This document shows positions 23,518 through 24,061 of a stretch of 24,061 nt of DNA, piece by piece (position 1 is the stretch's first letter; each line of letters opens with the position of its first letter). The notes under the pieces were generated by a model. The model was not told where the DNA came from. It searched no databases and saw only the letters and a list, made by a program, of their open reading frames with translations. Source of the DNA: GWF2-30-66 sp042576225 (lineage in GTDB: Bacteria; Babelota; Babeliae; Babelales; Vermiphilaceae). Location of the stretch: contig JBHPCA010000023.1 in NCBI GenBank assembly GCA_042576225.1, positions 1 to 24,061 of the forward strand. The letters are read 5' to 3'. A program made the position numbers and the translations under genes.

Positions 23518-23565
23518 TAGTTTTATAAAAACCAAAAAACTTGAAACGTGTATTGAATTTGCCCG

Positions 23566-23600
23566 CCTTTAGTCCTGAGCGAGCGTAGCGAACCGAAGGG
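23566..23600. repeat. Palindromic repeat, family A, between tRNA acceptor and D-arm pieces
   Basis: The insert contains GTCCTGAGCGAGCGTAGCGA and ends CGAAGGG. Outer bases CCTT and AAGG are complementary. It replaces the four bases that join acceptor and D arm in the intact tRNA. Confidence 0.65.
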
Positions 23601-23616
23601 TCAGCTGGATAGAGCA

Positions 23617-23646
23617 TCCTCCTGCGCTAAAGCTTCGGAGGACATG
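23617..23646. repeat. Palindromic repeat, family B, between tRNA D-arm and anticodon-arm pieces
   Basis: TCCTCC pairs with GGAGGA (6 bp) and an inner GCT pairs with AGC, followed by CATG. It sits exactly between two bases that are adjacent in the intact tRNA. Confidence 0.65.
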
Positions 23647-23662
23647 ACGGATTTCTAATCCG

Positions 23663-23705
23663 CCCCCGATCGTCCTGAGTAGGAGCGTAGCGACGTATCG
23701 AAGGA
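23663..23705. repeat. Palindromic repeat, family A, in place of the tRNA variable loop
   Basis: The core CGTCCTGAGTAGGAGCGTAG continues to CGACGTATCGAAGGA; outer TCCT/AGGA and CGAT/ATCG are complementary. It replaces the eight bases between anticodon and T arms. Confidence 0.65.
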
Positions 23706-23720
23706 AGGTTCGAATCCTGT

Positions 23721-23741
23721 CCTCCTACGCCAAGGCTACGG
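23721..23741. repeat. Partial palindromic repeat, family B, after the tRNA T-arm piece
   Basis: CCTCCTACGCCAAGGCTACG plus G resembles the family B unit at 23617-23642 in its CCTCC...CGC-AA-GC core but lacks the closing GGAGGA. It replaces the 3' acceptor strand. Confidence 0.5.
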
Positions 23742-23871
23742 ATAGCACGGCCATCTTTTTAACAGAATTTAATTTTTCATTTTTATTTTGTTTGCTGTAA
23801 ACCTAGAGTTTTTTTTAATGATAAATAACAAAATTTTTATAGTCCTAATACCTAAAAAGTGAGGAACCTAC

Positions 23872-24061
23872 ATGAGAAAAAGCAATTGGAAAAACAAACT
23901 CAGCACCCTACTTATTCAGCTCCCATCTCTAGCAATTTTTGCTCTTTTTGTTTTTACTTATGACAAATACCGTGGTTTTTACAGCAATCTCTTTGGATAT
24001 AGAAACTCAATTTTGTCTATATATCTCGCTATCATGCTCCTACTAGTTATCATTTTAATAC
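23872..24061 (+). CDS. Membrane protein, partial at right edge
   Basis: An ATG preceded by GAGG seven bases upstream opens a frame that stays open to the window edge (63 codons). The visible N-terminus has a basic start (MRKSNWKNKL), a hydrophobic helix (LLIQLPSLAIFALFVFTY), a short polar loop with DKYRGFYSNLFGYRN, and a second hydrophobic helix (ILSIYLAIMLLLVIILI) cut by the edge. This suggests a multi-pass inner-membrane protein. No family can be recognised from this much. The 130 bases before it show no gene. Confidence 0.65.
   Translation, partial: MRKSNWKNKLSTLLIQLPSLAIFALFVFTYDKYRGFYSNLFGYRNSILSIYLAIMLLLVIILI

Larger units (their letters stand above)
23560..23720 (+). pseudogene. tRNA-Arg(UCU) copy split into arms by palindromic repeats
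   Basis: Four pieces of the neighbouring tRNA occur in order: TGCCCG (23560-23565, 5' acceptor), TCAGCTGGATAGAGCA (23601-23616, D arm), ACGGATTTCTAATCCG (23647-23662, anticodon arm) and AGGTTCGAATCCTGT (23706-23720, T arm). All are identical to the intact gene. They are separated by inserts of 35, 30 and 43 bases, and the 3' acceptor is replaced by another repeat, so no acceptor stem can form. It is almost certainly not a working tRNA in this form. Confidence 0.8.

Noticed and set aside
23384..23617. Minus-strand frame of 77 codons containing CPTGFEPVTYGLEIRCSIQL
   Set aside because: It is the antisense reading of the tRNA-Arg gene; this peptide is a well-known spurious product of tRNA loci.
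23566..23741. CRISPR-like array because short palindromes alternate with short unique pieces
   Set aside because: The repeats are of two different kinds and the pieces between them are consecutive parts of one tRNA, not spacers; no cas gene is present.
23560..23741. Functional split or intron-containing tRNA
   Set aside because: The 3' acceptor strand and CCA are replaced and cannot pair with the 5' piece, so no mature tRNA can form from this copy as it stands.

Overview
The window is AT-rich DNA from what looks like a host-associated Gram-negative bacterium with a reduced, lysine-rich proteome. It combines signal-peptide proteins carrying eukaryote-type domains (three beta-propeller paralogues and three ankyrin-RING paralogues), a probable outer-membrane barrel, a eukaryote-like deoxynucleoside kinase, and ordinary RecD2 and F-type ATP synthase genes. 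My best guess is an amoeba or protist endosymbiont of the Candidatus Dependentiae (TM6) type. That placement is inference; no rRNA or marker gene here proves it.

Layout. Positions 1-3607 (minus strand) hold a tandem array of three secreted WD40-like beta-propeller proteins; the first runs off the left edge. A lone multi-pass membrane protein lies on the plus strand (3981-4805). Positions 4839-10705 (minus) hold three tandem ankyrin-repeat proteins with a signal peptide and a C-terminal C3HC4 RING finger, candidate exported E3 ubiquitin ligases. They have recombined with each other: 471 bp look identical between the first and third. The spacers in front of the first and second carry decayed 3' ends of a small membrane-protein gene whose intact copy precedes the third, which records how the array was duplicated.

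Positions 10764-15465 (minus) look like a run led by recD2, followed with overlapping starts by a divergent N-acetylmuramoyl-L-alanine amidase, a lysine-rich secreted protein and a membrane-anchored protein, then two small paralogous two-helix membrane proteins. Positions 15715-18913 (minus) encode a probable outer-membrane barrel followed by two paralogous exported proteins of unknown function, with a good promoter in front. A divergent deoxynucleoside kinase (19116) comes next.

Positions 19950-23187 (plus) are a partial ATP synthase operon: c, two b-type subunits, delta and alpha. A strong terminator directly follows atpA, so a, gamma, beta and epsilon must be encoded elsewhere. Subunit c carries residues expected of a Na+-binding ring. 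A promoter then leads to an intact tRNA-Arg(UCU). Just downstream lies the most unusual object in the window: a second copy of the same tRNA whose D, anticodon and T arms are each preserved but separated by short palindromic repeats of two alternating kinds. A partial membrane-protein gene starts near the right edge.
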